DNA from: Tsuneonella deserti
GTDB taxonomy: Bacteria; Pseudomonadota; Alphaproteobacteria; Sphingomonadales; Sphingomonadaceae
Length of the DNA stretch: 64,000 bases
Assembly (NCBI RefSeq): GCF_014644315.1
Contig: NZ_BMKL01000001.1
Coordinates: forward strand, 1,127,001-1,191,000
Direction of reading: 5' to 3'
The notes under the pieces are model-generated. The model saw nothing but the letters and a program-made list of their open reading frames with translations, ran no database searches and had not been told where the DNA came from. The translations under genes were made by a program, and so were the position numbers. How positions within the stretch are numbered: the stretch's first letter is position 1; each line of letters starts with the position of its first letter. This document shows, one piece after another, positions 1-8,551 of this stretch.

Positions 1-1129
1 CCTCCGCATCGATGATGTCCTGCCGCGCGAGCAGGGCGAGGCGATACACCGCATTGCGAAGCTCGCGGACGTTGCCTGGCCACGACCAAGCCTCAAGCGC
101 GGTCAAGGCGGCGGCATCGATTTGACGCCGCGGCAGGCCATCGGAGATAGCTTGCGCCAGAAAATGACGGACGAGCGGAGCGATGTCGTCGCGCCGTTCG
201 CGAAGCGGCGGCAGTTCGATCGGGACCACGGCGAGCCGGTAATACAGATCCTCGCGGAAGGTGCCGGCTGCGATCATCGGCGCGAGATCGCGGTTGGTCG
301 CCGCAAGGATGCGCACGTCCACGCCGATTTCCTGACGTCCCCCGACACGCCTGATGCGGCCCGACTGAAGCGCCCTCAGGAGCCGCGTCTGCGCTTCCGC
401 GGGCATGTCGCCGATCTCGTCAAGGAACAGCGTGCCGCCGTTCGCCTGCTCGAACTTGCCGATCACCTGGCTGGTTGCCCCGGTGAAGGCACCCTTCTCG
501 TGCCCGAAAAGCTCGCTCTCGAGAAGATCGCGAGGAATGGCAGCTGCATTGACGGCGACAAAGGGGCCCGAGCGGCGTGAACCGAGCTGGTGGATCGCCT
601 CGGCCACGAGCTCCTTGCCGGTGCCGGACTCGCCGAGGATGAGCACCGTCAGGTCGTTGTGAAGCACCCGGGTGATCATCCGATAGACGCCCTGCATTGC
701 CTGGCTGCGGCCCACGAGCGGCAGGGCTTCGGAAGTTTCCTCCAGTCCGGTTGCCGGTCGGTCTCCCTCGCGCGATGCCGCTTTGACCGTCACCCGGACC
801 AGCTCTTCGAGGTCGAATGGCTTCGGAAAGTACTCGAACGCCTGGATCTCGGTTGCCCGGACAGCCGTGTCGAGCGTGTTCTGCGCAGACAACACGATGA
901 CCGGGAGGCCAGGATTTCGCTCCCGCACGCTGGACAAGGTTGAAAGTCCATCCCCGTCGGCGAGCATTACATCCGTCAGCATCGCTGCATACTTGTTCTC
1001 CTCAAGCGCGCGATCGCGGCCCGCGATCGAATCGACGCGGTCGACGAGGAGACCTTCCTCCTCCAGCGCCCGGGTTATCACCGTGGCAATTGCCCGGTCG
1101 TCCTCCACAAGCAGGATGCGGCGCGGCAA
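1..1129 (-). CDS. ntrC: Nitrogen regulation response regulator NtrC, sigma-54 activator (3' end outside window)
   Basis: Cytoplasmic response regulator that, when phosphorylated by NtrB, activates sigma-54 promoters of nitrogen-assimilation genes. About 376 codons are visible. The receiver domain begins ILLVEDD, with the phospho-acceptor Asp at about residue 53 (LTDVMLAD). The AAA+ domain has Walker A GESGTGKE, the sigma-54 contact loop GAFTGA and the WPGNVREL segment close to the window edge. The Fis-type DNA-binding helix-turn-helix lies outside. The start is TTG at 1129 behind AGGGGA, ten bases after the ntrB stop, so it is cotranscribed with ntrB and dusB. NtrX is a related family, but the dusB-ntrB context favours NtrC. 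Confidence 0.93.
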   Translation of the reverse strand, partial: MPRRILLVEDDRAIATVITRALEEEGLLVDRVDSIAGRDRALEENKYAAMLTDVMLADGDGLSTLSSVRERNPGLPVIVLSAQNTLDTAVRATEIQAFEYFPKPFDLEELVRVTVKAASREGDRPATGLEETSEALPLVGRSQAMQGVYRMITRVLHNDLTVLILGESGTGKELVAEAIHQLGSRRSGPFVAVNAAAIPRDLLESELFGHEKGAFTGATSQVIGKFEQANGGTLFLDEIGDMPAEAQTRLLRALQSGRIRRVGGRQEIGVDVRILAATNRDLAPMIAAGTFREDLYYRLAVVPIELPPLRERRDDIAPLVRHFLAQAISDGLPRRQIDAAALTALEAWSWPGNVRELRNAVYRLALLARQDIIDAE

Positions 1130-1139
1130 GATCGTTCCC

Positions 1140-2183
1140 CTATGTGCTTTGCGGAAGATGGACGCGGAAGTGAGTAAGGCCCTGTTTCTCGTCGCGTTCG
1201 TAGGAAATGCGCCCGCCCATGTCGCGCACGAGCCGTTGGACCAAGGCAAGGCCGAGACCCTGTCCACCCTTCTTGGTGCTGACGAAGGGTTCGAAGATGT
1301 TCTCACGCAACGCCGCATCGATCCCTGGTCCGGTGTCGGTGATCGTCAATTCTATCGGCAGCCGAACCGCGTTGAGAATGACTCCGCTGACATAGCGGGT
1401 GCGAACCTTGATCTGGCCCCCGCCCGCTTGTTCTAGCGCATCGCGCGCGTTGGCGAGCAGATTGATGACGACCTGCTCCAGAGCGCCCCGATTGGCGAGC
1501 GCAGGCGGTATGGAGGGATCGAATTCCTCGATGAGTTCGATGTCACGCAGCCCGCCTGCACGGATCGTACCGATCGCCCTGCGCACTGCTTTATGGGGGT
1601 TGATCGAATCGTTGGGCTCCACGGTGCGCGTCCCGATGCGCTGCATTCGATCGAGCAGTGACGCCACGCGGGAAACCTCGGTTTCGATAAGATCGGCGAG
1701 CTGGCGGTCTTCCGGCTCCAGCTTGCGCGCAATGAGCTGGCCGGCTCCGCGAATCGCGGCCAACGGATTCTTGATTTCGTGCGCGAGGACAGCCGGCGCG
1801 CTGATCCCGGCGGCGCTGCGGTCGGTTTCACCAGCCGTTTCCTGCCCGGCATCCGACAGCGTTACTACGCGCCAACCCGGGTGACTGGCGAGGGGTGAGA
1901 TCGTGAGATTGATGCGACCCTCCACTCCGCCCGTGCGGACGCGCACCCAACGGGCGACCAGCGGGGCATCCTGGTTTTGCGCGCGATCCGTGACGCGCGG
2001 GTCGTCAATCTCCAGAATGTCGAAGAGGCCGGATCCGATCAGCCGATGCGCGCTTCGGCCGAGAAGTTCCTCGCTCGCGGGATTAGCCTCGGCAATAACC
2101 GTATCAGGGTCAACAAGAAGAAGGGCGAAGACGAGGCCGGCAAGCTGTGCTCGAGCGCCGGGCACGTCGCCCTGGCTTTTCAC
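1140..2183 (-). CDS. ntrB: Nitrogen regulation sensor histidine kinase NtrB
   Basis: Soluble two-component kinase/phosphatase that controls NtrC phosphorylation, normally under PII control. The 347-residue protein has an N-terminal PAS-like sensor (about residues 15-110), an H-box with His135 in LAHEIKNPL, an N-box ([13 protein letters not shown]) and the ATP-binding motifs DTGPGI and GQGLGLAL. I place the start at GTG 2183 because it overlaps the dusB stop as GTGA, indicating translational coupling, and because upstream in-frame sequence is only the dusB coding region in another frame. No transmembrane segment is seen, as expected for NtrB and unlike NtrY. Confidence 0.94.
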   Translation of the reverse strand: MKSQGDVPGARAQLAGLVFALLLVDPDTVIAEANPASEELLGRSAHRLIGSGLFDILEIDDPRVTDRAQNQDAPLVARWVRVRTGGVEGRINLTISPLASHPGWRVVTLSDAGQETAGETDRSAAGISAPAVLAHEIKNPLAAIRGAGQLIARKLEPEDRQLADLIETEVSRVASLLDRMQRIGTRTVEPNDSINPHKAVRRAIGTIRAGGLRDIELIEEFDPSIPPALANRGALEQVVINLLANARDALEQAGGGQIKVRTRYVSGVILNAVRLPIELTITDTGPGIDAALRENIFEPFVSTKKGGQGLGLALVQRLVRDMGGRISYERDEKQGLTHFRVHLPQST

Positions 2184-3193
2184 GCGGCAACCCGGCGCAG
2201 CAGGGGCTCGTAGAAGCGGTCGATTTCGTCGAGGACCGCTTGTGCCTCGTCGATAAAGTTCACCTTGTTGCGGAACTCCGCTGAACCATGGAGTCCCTTG
2301 GTATACCACCCGATATGTTTGCGGGCGATCTTGACCCCGGTGTCCCTGCCATAGTGATCGAGCATTGCCCGGTAATGTTCGGTAATGAGGGCGTATTGCT
2401 CGTCGATGTCGGGATCGGCGAGGCTCTCGCTGGTCCGCCACCAGTGCATGACCTGACCCAGCAGCCAGGGACGACCATAGGCGCCGCGCCCGATCATGAG
2501 CCCGTCCGCACCGGACTGCGCAAGCGCCCGCCCTGCATCCTGGATCGAGCAGATGTCACCGTTGACGATCACCGGGATGCTCACCGCGTCCTTCACCTTG
2601 CGGACGAACGACCAGTCGGCACTGCCCTTGTACATCTGGTTGCGAGTGCGCCCGTGCACCGCCACCATCTTCACGCCGATGTCTTCGGCGATCCGGGCTA
2701 GCTCGGGTGCGTTGAGACTATCGTGATCCCACCCCATCCGCATCTTGACGGTTACGGGCACGTCCACCGCCTTCACGCAGGCTTCCATCAACCGAACCGC
2801 CAGCGGCACTTCGCGCATCAAGGCTGAGCCAGCATATTGGCCCACCACCTTGCGCACAGGGCAGCCAAAGTTGATGTCGATAATTGCGGCGCCGCGGTCT
2901 GCGCTCATTTTTGCGGCTTCCGCCATCGAGACAGGATCACAACCGACGAGTTGCATCGAGACCGGATCTTCGATGGGCGCCCAGGCGGTTTTCTGGATCG
3001 ACTGGCGCGTTTCGCGGATCGCCGCTTCGCTCGCAACCATCTCGGTCACGTTGAGGCCGGATCCATAACGCCGGACGAGTGCGCGGAACGGCAGATCGGT
3101 GACGCCGGTCATCGGCGCCAGCACGACCGGCGTATCGATCTTCACGCCGCCGACCTGGATCGGCTGGGGGACGGAGGGAGCGGGGAAGGACAT
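2180..3193 (-). CDS. dusB: tRNA-dihydrouridine synthase B
   Basis: FMN- and NADPH-dependent enzyme reducing a uridine of the tRNA D-loop to dihydrouridine. The 337-residue TIM-barrel protein begins with the FMN-binding stretch [15 protein letters not shown] and carries the catalytic Cys111 in [10 protein letters not shown]. Its length is normal for DusB. It is the first gene of the dusB-ntrB-ntrC operon; the association (historically nifR3-ntrB-ntrC) is widely conserved in alphaproteobacteria. The start ATG at 3193 is divergent from ispDF, with a 69-base gap that must hold both promoters. Confidence 0.95.
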   Translation of the reverse strand: MSFPAPSVPQPIQVGGVKIDTPVVLAPMTGVTDLPFRALVRRYGSGLNVTEMVASEAAIRETRQSIQKTAWAPIEDPVSMQLVGCDPVSMAEAAKMSADRGAAIIDINFGCPVRKVVGQYAGSALMREVPLAVRLMEACVKAVDVPVTVKMRMGWDHDSLNAPELARIAEDIGVKMVAVHGRTRNQMYKGSADWSFVRKVKDAVSIPVIVNGDICSIQDAGRALAQSGADGLMIGRGAYGRPWLLGQVMHWWRTSESLADPDIDEQYALITEHYRAMLDHYGRDTGVKIARKHIGWYTKGLHGSAEFRNKVNFIDEAQAVLDEIDRFYEPLLRRVAA

Positions 3194-3262
3194 TGGTGCC
3201 TAAAAATTAGGCAGGCGCATAGTGGATTGATGCCTCCTACGCAAGTCGGTAGCGCGCGGCTT

Positions 3263-4393
3263 ATGGGCACCCTTCCCCCTTTCGCCGCCGTGATCGTCGC
3301 AGCTGGACAAGGCCTCAGGGCGGGACAATCGCTGCCCAAGCAGTTTGCGCCCTGGCGCGGCAAACCGGTCGTAAAGCATTCCGCCGAGGCGCTTCTGGCG
3401 GCGGGCGCTTCTCCGGTAGTCATCGTGATACCCGCAGGTGCCGAGGAGTTGGCGAGCGCGGCCGTGGCAGGCTTGCCGGTTGAACTGGTCACGGGCGGAG
3501 AGACGCGGCAGCAGTCCGTCGCGCGTGGGCTGAAAGCAGTTGTGGCGAGTGAGAAGGTTCTTATTCATGACGCGGCGAGGCCCCACGTTCCCCGCGCCGT
3601 CATCGAGCGACTGCTTGCCGCACTCGAGCATCATCCCGGCGCAATTCCGGTCTTGCCGGTAGTCGACAGTCTCGTCGTCGAGTCAGGCGGGCTGATGACG
3701 GGAACCGGGGACCGCGCCTCACTTCGCCGGGTGCAGACACCGCAGGCATTTCTCACCTCCGCCATCGCCACGGCTCATGCAAGCTGGCAAGGCTCGGCGG
3801 ATGCTGGCGACGACGCCCAGGTCCTGCGTGCCGCAGGGGGGACCATTGCCCTCGTGCAAGGCGACGAGGCGTTGAAGAAGCTTACATTCGCCGAGGATTT
3901 CATGAACGCAGATCTCGCCGTTCGCGTCGGCACCGGATTCGATGTCCATCGCTTGGAGCATGGCAAGCAGTTGTGGCTGTGCGGAATCAGGATCGATAGC
4001 GAGTTTGGTCTTGCCGGCCATAGCGACGCAGATGTGGGGCTCCACGCAGTGGTCGACGCCCTTCTCGGCGCGATCGGCGCGGGCGACATCGGCCAGCATT
4101 TCCCGCCCACCGACGAGCGCTGGAAGGGAGCCCCCTCATCCCTCTTTGTTGCGCATGCCGTCGACCTGGTTACGCAAGCGGGTTACCGCGTCGGCAACAT
4201 CGACGTGACGCTGATTTGCGAGGCACCCAAGATCGGGCCGCATCGCGATGCGATGCGCGCCTCGATCGCCGCGCTTGCCGGGATCGACGCAGCCGCTGTA
4301 AACGTGAAGGCGACTACTACCGAGCGGCTGGGGTTCACCGGCCGCGGCGAAGGGATTGCCGCGCAGGCTATACTCACGCTCGTTCGTTCTTGA
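3263..4393 (+). CDS. ispDF: Bifunctional IspD/IspF enzyme of the MEP isoprenoid pathway
   Basis: Fusion of 2-C-methyl-D-erythritol 4-phosphate cytidylyltransferase (residues about 1-215) and 2-C-methyl-D-erythritol 2,4-cyclodiphosphate synthase (about 220-376). The IspD part has the nucleotide-binding VIVAAGQGLRAG and a PKQF segment. The IspF part has the metal-binding DVH (Asp227, His229), HSDADV, FPPTD and the C-terminal LGFTGRGEGI signature. The fused form is common in alphaproteobacteria. The start at 3263 gives MGTLPPFAAVIVAAG; an in-frame ATG at 3230 would add eleven residues. Following genes are on the same strand, ten bases downstream. Confidence 0.95.
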   Translation: MGTLPPFAAVIVAAGQGLRAGQSLPKQFAPWRGKPVVKHSAEALLAAGASPVVIVIPAGAEELASAAVAGLPVELVTGGETRQQSVARGLKAVVASEKVLIHDAARPHVPRAVIERLLAALEHHPGAIPVLPVVDSLVVESGGLMTGTGDRASLRRVQTPQAFLTSAIATAHASWQGSADAGDDAQVLRAAGGTIALVQGDEALKKLTFAEDFMNADLAVRVGTGFDVHRLEHGKQLWLCGIRIDSEFGLAGHSDADVGLHAVVDALLGAIGAGDIGQHFPPTDERWKGAPSSLFVAHAVDLVTQAGYRVGNIDVTLICEAPKIGPHRDAMRASIAALAGIDAAAVNVKATTTERLGFTGRGEGIAAQAILTLVRS

Positions 4394-4403
4394 GGGGGTC
4401 CCC

Positions 4404-4919
4404 ATGAAAAGTTTTGTTGCCCTTGCTGCCTTTGCCGCACTTTCCCTGCCCGCGTCCGCGCAGGCCCGTGCCGACCTGAGTCCGGAAGCGACCCAGGCTG
4501 CGGTGCGCTATGCTTTGCCGCACCTGCTTTCGGGTGTGCGCGCGACGTGTGCACCGAAGTTGTCGTCCACGGGATACCTCGCCACGAATGGCGCTGCGTT
4601 GCTCGCGCGGTATTCGAACGGCTCGGAGGCCGCATGGCCCGCCGCGCGCACGGCGCTGATGGCGCTCGGCGCGGATACGGACAAATCGGACATGGTTGAA
4701 ATGTTCTCGAAGATGCCCGATTCCGCGCTCAAGCCGTTCGTGGACGCTACCATCTCGTCGATGATCGCCACCAAGATCAAGCCAGCTAACTGCGGCGATA
4801 TCGAGCGAGGGCTCGAACTGCTTGCACCACTGCCGCCGGAAAACATTGCTGGCATCGCCGGCTTCCTGTTCGACATGACCCGCCGCGACAAGAAAACCGG
4901 GTCAAGCCAGGGTGGCTGA
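4404..4919 (+). CDS. Exported protein of unknown function
   Basis: I do not recognise a named family. The 171-residue product starts with a clear Sec signal peptide (MKSFVALAAFAALSLPASAQA), so the mature protein should be periplasmic or secreted. The mature part is predicted helical, with two cysteines about 84 residues apart (in RATCAPKL and NCGDIERG) that could form a disulfide. The start ATG at 4404 follows a GAGGGGG purine run. It sits between ispDF and cinA, its stop lying inside the first codons of cinA (8-base overlap), so the three are probably one transcript. Function cannot be inferred from context. Confidence 0.8.
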   Translation: MKSFVALAAFAALSLPASAQARADLSPEATQAAVRYALPHLLSGVRATCAPKLSSTGYLATNGAALLARYSNGSEAAWPAARTALMALGADTDKSDMVEMFSKMPDSALKPFVDATISSMIATKIKPANCGDIERGLELLAPLPPENIAGIAGFLFDMTRRDKKTGSSQGG

Positions 4920-5412
4920 CGGTCTGCTACCCGCCGATATCATCGCGCTGGCCGGCCGGGTGGTAGAGGAGAACGCGGCTATCGGGCGCCGTGTAACCGT
5001 GGCGGAGAGCTGCACGGGGGGGCTGGTCGCCGCCGCGTTGACCGAGATACCCGGCTCGTCCGCCGTTCTTGATCGCGGTTTCGTGACCTACTCCAACGAG
5101 GCCAAGGAGCAGTCCTTATCGGTGCCGAGCGACATCATCGAGACTTTCGGCGCGGTGTCGATTGCCTGCGTGTGGGCAATGGCGCAAGGGGCGCTTGCGC
5201 ATAGCGAAGCGGATGTCGCCGTCGCCATCAGCGGCATTGCGGGCCCAGGCGGGGGCAGCGAGATGAAGCCTGTCGGCACGGTCGTCTTTGCCCGCGCGGC
5301 GCGCTCCGGCGAAGGGGAACCTGAAGGTGAGATGCGCCACCTGGACGGAGCTACCCGTAGCGAGATCCGCCATCAGGCAACGCTGGTCGCGCTGGAACTG
5401 CTGCTTCCGTAG
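4912..5412 (+). CDS. CinA C-terminal family nicotinamide-nucleotide amidohydrolase
   Basis: Stand-alone CinA C-terminal (PncC-type) domain of 166 residues, which in characterised members deamidates NMN to nicotinate mononucleotide in NAD salvage. It shows VAESCTGGL near residue 30 with the nucleophile-type Ser/Cys region, GFVTYSNEAK and the glycine-rich ISGIAGPGGGSEMKPVGTV. The N-terminal molybdopterin-binding-like domain of full CinA is absent, as usual for this short form. The start is GTG 4912, inside the end of the previous gene. Its 3' end overlaps the convergent COQ10-like gene by 40 bases. Confidence 0.9.
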   Translation: MADGLLPADIIALAGRVVEENAAIGRRVTVAESCTGGLVAAALTEIPGSSAVLDRGFVTYSNEAKEQSLSVPSDIIETFGAVSIACVWAMAQGALAHSEADVAVAISGIAGPGGGSEMKPVGTVVFARAARSGEGEPEGEMRHLDGATRSEIRHQATLVALELLLP

Positions 5413-5834
5413 AGCGCGTCGGCGCGGGCTTCGAACGCGGCCATCATCTTGCGGAACGCGCGGTCGAAGTACTGTCCGGCCAGCGCTTCGAAGACGCTGC
5501 TGCGAAAGGTGAAATCGACACAGAAGTCGATCTCGCAGCCCTCATCGGAAAGCGGCGTGAACAGCCAGCGATTGTCGAGGTCCTTCATAGGCCCGTCGAG
5601 GTAGAACACCTCGATCCGGTTGGGCCGTTGCTTTTCCACCCGCGAGGTGAACTTTTCGCGCAGGTGCTTGAAACCGACCAGCATATCGGCGGTCATCTCG
5701 CTCTCGCTGTCCGAGCGCACGCGTGTTGCCACGACCCACGGCAGGAACTCGCCGTAGCGGCCGACATCGGCCACGAGATCAAACATCTGCTCCGCCGTGT
5801 AGGGAAGCCGGCGAACCTCGTGGATGCCCGGCAT
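5373..5834 (-). CDS. COQ10/RatA family START-domain protein
   Basis: A 153-residue polyketide-cyclase/START-like lipid-binding domain, homologous to mitochondrial COQ10 (ubiquinone chaperone) and to proteins annotated RatA. The N-terminus HEVRRLPYTAEQMFDLVADV and the motif YGEFLPWVV are typical. In alphaproteobacteria a role in ubiquinone function is more likely than the toxin role implied by the RatA name; this is inference from family and phylogeny. Its ATG shares one base with the lipA stop (TGATG), so it is translationally coupled to lipA. The tail end overlaps cinA. Confidence 0.88.
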   Translation of the reverse strand: MPGIHEVRRLPYTAEQMFDLVADVGRYGEFLPWVVATRVRSDSESEMTADMLVGFKHLREKFTSRVEKQRPNRIEVFYLDGPMKDLDNRWLFTPLSDEGCEIDFCVDFTFRSSVFEALAGQYFDRAFRKMMAAFEARADALYGSSSSSATSVA

Positions 5835-6760
5835 CAGGCGCCCTTCTTGGCGAGCCTGCTTTCGCGCGCGGCCTTCATGGCGGCGAAATCGTCGCCAGCA
5901 TGGTAGCTCGACCGGGTCAGCGGGCTTGCCGCGACCTGCAGGAAGCCCTTTGCCCGCGCGATCGCGCCGTAAGCGGCGAACGCCTTGGGGGAGACGAACT
6001 CCTCCACTTTCGCGTGCTTGGGCGTCGGCTGCAGGTACTGGCCCATGGTAATGAAATCGACATCGGCGCTGCGCATGTCGTCCATCACCTGGTGTACCTC
6101 GAGCCGCTGTTCGCCCAGCCCCATCATCACGCCCGACTTGGTGAAGATGAGTGGATCGTGCGCCTTCACTTCCTCCAGCAGGCGCAGCGACGCGTAGTAC
6201 CGCGCACCCGGACGGATCGTCGGATAGAGCCGCGGGACGGTTTCGAGATTGTGGTTGTAAACGTCCGGCCCCGCCTGGCAGATCGCCTCGACCGCAGGGC
6301 GCATCTTGTTGCGGAAGTCGGGCGTGAGAATCTCGATCGTGGTATCCGGCGTCTCGCGGCGCAGCGCCTCGATGACCTTCACGAACTGCGACGCGCCGCC
6401 GTCGGGAAGATCGTCACGGTCGACGCTGGTGACGACGATGTGCTGCAGACCCAGCTTGGCCGCGGCGGCCGCGACATGCTCGGGCTCGAGCGGATCGACG
6501 GTCCGAGGCATCCCGGTCTTGACGTTGCAGAACGCGCAGGCCCGCGTGCAGACGTCGCCCAGGATCATCACCGTCGCGTGCTTCTTGGTCCAGCACTCGC
6601 CGATGTTCGGGCAGGCGGCCTCCTCGCACACCGTGTTGAGCGAGAGGTCGCGCATCAACTGGCGCGTCTCGTGATAACCTTTGCTGACCGGTGCCTTGAC
6701 GCGGATCCAGTCGGGTTTGCGCTGGCGGGGAGCGATGGGGGCTGACGCGAGGTCGTTCAT
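5834..6760 (-). CDS. lipA: Lipoyl synthase
   Basis: Radical SAM enzyme inserting two sulfurs into the octanoyl group on lipoyl domains, such as those of the pyruvate dehydrogenase encoded at 19.4-21.9 kb. The 308-residue protein has the auxiliary cluster motif with Cys45, Cys50 and Cys56 ([12 protein letters not shown]) and the radical SAM CxxxCxxC with Cys71, Cys75 and Cys78 (CTRACAFC). I chose ATG 6760 ([18 protein letters not shown]), which fits the family N-terminus; an in-frame ATG at 6826 would add 22 residues running into the divergent carbonic anhydrase start. Confidence 0.95.
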   Translation of the reverse strand: MNDLASAPIAPRQRKPDWIRVKAPVSKGYHETRQLMRDLSLNTVCEEAACPNIGECWTKKHATVMILGDVCTRACAFCNVKTGMPRTVDPLEPEHVAAAAAKLGLQHIVVTSVDRDDLPDGGASQFVKVIEALRRETPDTTIEILTPDFRNKMRPAVEAICQAGPDVYNHNLETVPRLYPTIRPGARYYASLRLLEEVKAHDPLIFTKSGVMMGLGEQRLEVHQVMDDMRSADVDFITMGQYLQPTPKHAKVEEFVSPKAFAAYGAIARAKGFLQVAASPLTRSSYHAGDDFAAMKAARESRLAKKGA

Positions 6761-6818
6761 GCGCGCCCACTTAGTCCCGGGGCTTGTCAGCGGCAAGGCC
6801 ATGCGGCAACGGGCTGGC

Positions 6819-7472
6819 ATGACCATCGCCCCCTCGCTTGAGCTCGCCGGCCTGATCGAAGGCTATCGCCGTTTCCGTGAAACCGGGTGGGAGCCGCGGC
6901 GCGAACGCTGGGCGGCCCTGCGCGAAGGTCAGGAGCCCCGCATAATGGTGATCGCGTGCGCCGATAGCCGCACCGATCCCGCGCTCGTGTTCGACGCCGA
7001 TCCGGGCGAAATCTTCACCGTGCGCAACATTGCCGCGATGGTACCTCCTTTCGAGACCACGCCTGGCCACCACGGGGTTTCCGCCGCGCTCGAGTTCGCG
7101 GTGCAATTCCTCAAGGTCCGCGAAGTCGTCGTCATGGGCCACGGGATGTGCGGCGGCTGCAAGGCAGCGCTCACCCAGAGCGTCCAGGGCACCGAGCCCG
7201 GCCAGGGCGGTTTCATCGCCGACTGGATCGACTTGCTGGACGAGGCGCGCGAGGAAGTCGTCGCCAAGCACGGCACCGAGGGCCGCGAAGCCGAACGGGC
7301 GATGGAGCTCGCCGGCGTCAAGGTGAGCCTGGCCAACTTGCGCACTTTCCCGTGCGTCGCCGAACTCGAAAAGCAGGGCCGGCTCAAGCTGCGCGGCGCG
7401 TTCTTCGCCATCTCCGACGGCGTGCTGCACCTGCTCGACGAGGAATCAGGGGAATTCGCGCCGGTTGCGTGA
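6819..7472 (+). CDS. Beta-class carbonic anhydrase
   Basis: Interconverts CO2 and bicarbonate in the cytoplasm. The 217-residue protein has the beta-class zinc ligands Cys47 (in CADSRTDP, with the Asp-Arg dyad 49/51), His108 and Cys111 (in GHGMCGGC). Length is normal for the family. The start ATG 6819 ([19 protein letters not shown]) matches the usual N-terminal helix; ATG 6801 is an alternative adding six residues. It is divergent from lipA. The 277-base stretch downstream separates it from the next gene. Confidence 0.93.
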   Translation: MTIAPSLELAGLIEGYRRFRETGWEPRRERWAALREGQEPRIMVIACADSRTDPALVFDADPGEIFTVRNIAAMVPPFETTPGHHGVSAALEFAVQFLKVREVVVMGHGMCGGCKAALTQSVQGTEPGQGGFIADWIDLLDEAREEVVAKHGTEGREAERAMELAGVKVSLANLRTFPCVAELEKQGRLKLRGAFFAISDGVLHLLDEESGEFAPVA

Positions 7473-7749
7473 ACGCGCCGTGGACCGCATACCGGGGGTC
7501 GAAAAAGAACTGCTCCCGACGCGCTCTGATGGGCGATTTCCCTGCGAGAACAATAACATAATCGGCGGACTCGCAAGGCTCTCCCGGTCGGATTTGTCAC
7601 CTTCCGCGCGCAGCGGAAATCGGCAGGTCGCAGGTGGGAGCAACGGCGTTTCATCCGGCAGGTTAAGGCAGGTTCGCGCTGTGTAGGAAAGCCCTGCCCG
7701 GAGCGGAGGAGCGTTGCGCTTCCCGCGCGTTCCGCCCATCTAGCCGCGC
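7473..7749. other. Non-coding gap between carbonic anhydrase and NYN gene
   Basis: I see no credible gene, hairpin terminator or RNA motif here. It presumably contains the promoter of the NYN-domain gene starting at 7750, but no convincing -35/-10 pair could be picked by eye. Confidence 0.4.
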
Positions 7750-8478
7750 ATGGATAATAACGAAAGCCTGAAGAACATCGCGCTGCTCATCGACGCCGAC
7801 AACGTCAACCCGGCAGCCATAGACCCCGTACTGACCGTCATGGCCGAACTTGGCCAGGTCAACATCCGGCGCGCCTACGGCAACTTCGCCAAGCAGGCGT
7901 TGACCAAGTGGGACACCATCACAAATCGCTATGGCATCCGCCCGCAGCAGCAGTTCGACGTGTCGAAAGGCAAGAACGCGACCGACATGGCCATGACGAT
8001 CGACGCCATCGATCTGCTCAACCAGGGCAAGGTGGACGGGTTCGGCATCATGAGTTCCGACAGTGACTTCACGCCCCTGGTAACCCGGCTGCGGCAGGAC
8101 GGCATCGTCGTCTACGGTTTCGGCAGTGCGAAGACCCCGCAGGCATTCAAGTCCGTCTGCACCCGGTTCATCGACGTGGACCAGCTGATCAAGACTACCC
8201 AGGCTGCGGAAACCGCCACCACCGCGGGCGAGTCGGCCACCACCGCGGCGGCCGACACCGAACTGATGGAGCTGATCGGGGCGGCCTACAAGGAAGCGAA
8301 ACGCGACGAGGAAGGCTGGGCCCGCGTCCAGCAGGTCGGGCAGATTGCCGGCAACCGTTCGAGCTTCGACGTACGCAACTACGGCTTCAGCAGCCTGTCG
8401 GCGATGTTTCGCAACCTGCCGAACTTCAAGGTCGAACGGCGCGAAGGCGCCGAGCTGTGGGTCAAGCGCCTCCGCTGA
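7750..8478 (+). CDS. NYN domain protein with C-terminal OST-HTH/LOTUS domain
   Basis: A 242-residue LabA/DUF88-type protein. The NYN (PIN-like) nuclease fold spans about residues 8-150, with acidic metal-binding candidates in ALLIDADNV, KGKNATDMAM and IMSSDSDFTPL. A Thr/Ala-rich linker follows, then a LOTUS/OST-HTH domain (about 172-242, GWARVQQVGQIAGN to LWVKRL), which in other proteins binds RNA. The combination suggests an RNA-cleaving or RNA-binding protein, but the substrate is unknown. It appears to be a single-gene unit ending at a hairpin terminator. Confidence 0.88.
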   Translation: MDNNESLKNIALLIDADNVNPAAIDPVLTVMAELGQVNIRRAYGNFAKQALTKWDTITNRYGIRPQQQFDVSKGKNATDMAMTIDAIDLLNQGKVDGFGIMSSDSDFTPLVTRLRQDGIVVYGFGSAKTPQAFKSVCTRFIDVDQLIKTTQAAETATTAGESATTAAADTELMELIGAAYKEAKRDEEGWARVQQVGQIAGNRSSFDVRNYGFSSLSAMFRNLPNFKVERREGAELWVKRLR

Positions 8479-8493
8479 CTATGCGGCCCTGAA

Positions 8494-8536
8494 AAGAAAA
8501 GGGGCGCGGATCCAGCCGGACCCGCGTCCCCTTTTT
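8494..8536. terminator. Bidirectional intrinsic terminator
   Basis: A GC-rich hairpin (GGGGCGCGGATCC paired with GGACCCGCGTCCCC, one bulge) is flanked by AAAA on the left and TTTTT on the right. It works on paper for both the plus-strand NYN gene ending at 8478 and the minus-strand TPR gene ending at 8552. Confidence 0.85.
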
Positions 8537-8551
8537 CAAAAAGAGTAGCGG

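Noticed and set aside
5373..5834. COQ10-like gene as the toxin of a RatA-type toxin-antitoxin pair
   Set aside because: No antitoxin-like partner (RatB/RnfH) is adjacent, and coupling to lipA in an alphaproteobacterium fits a ubiquinone-related role better.
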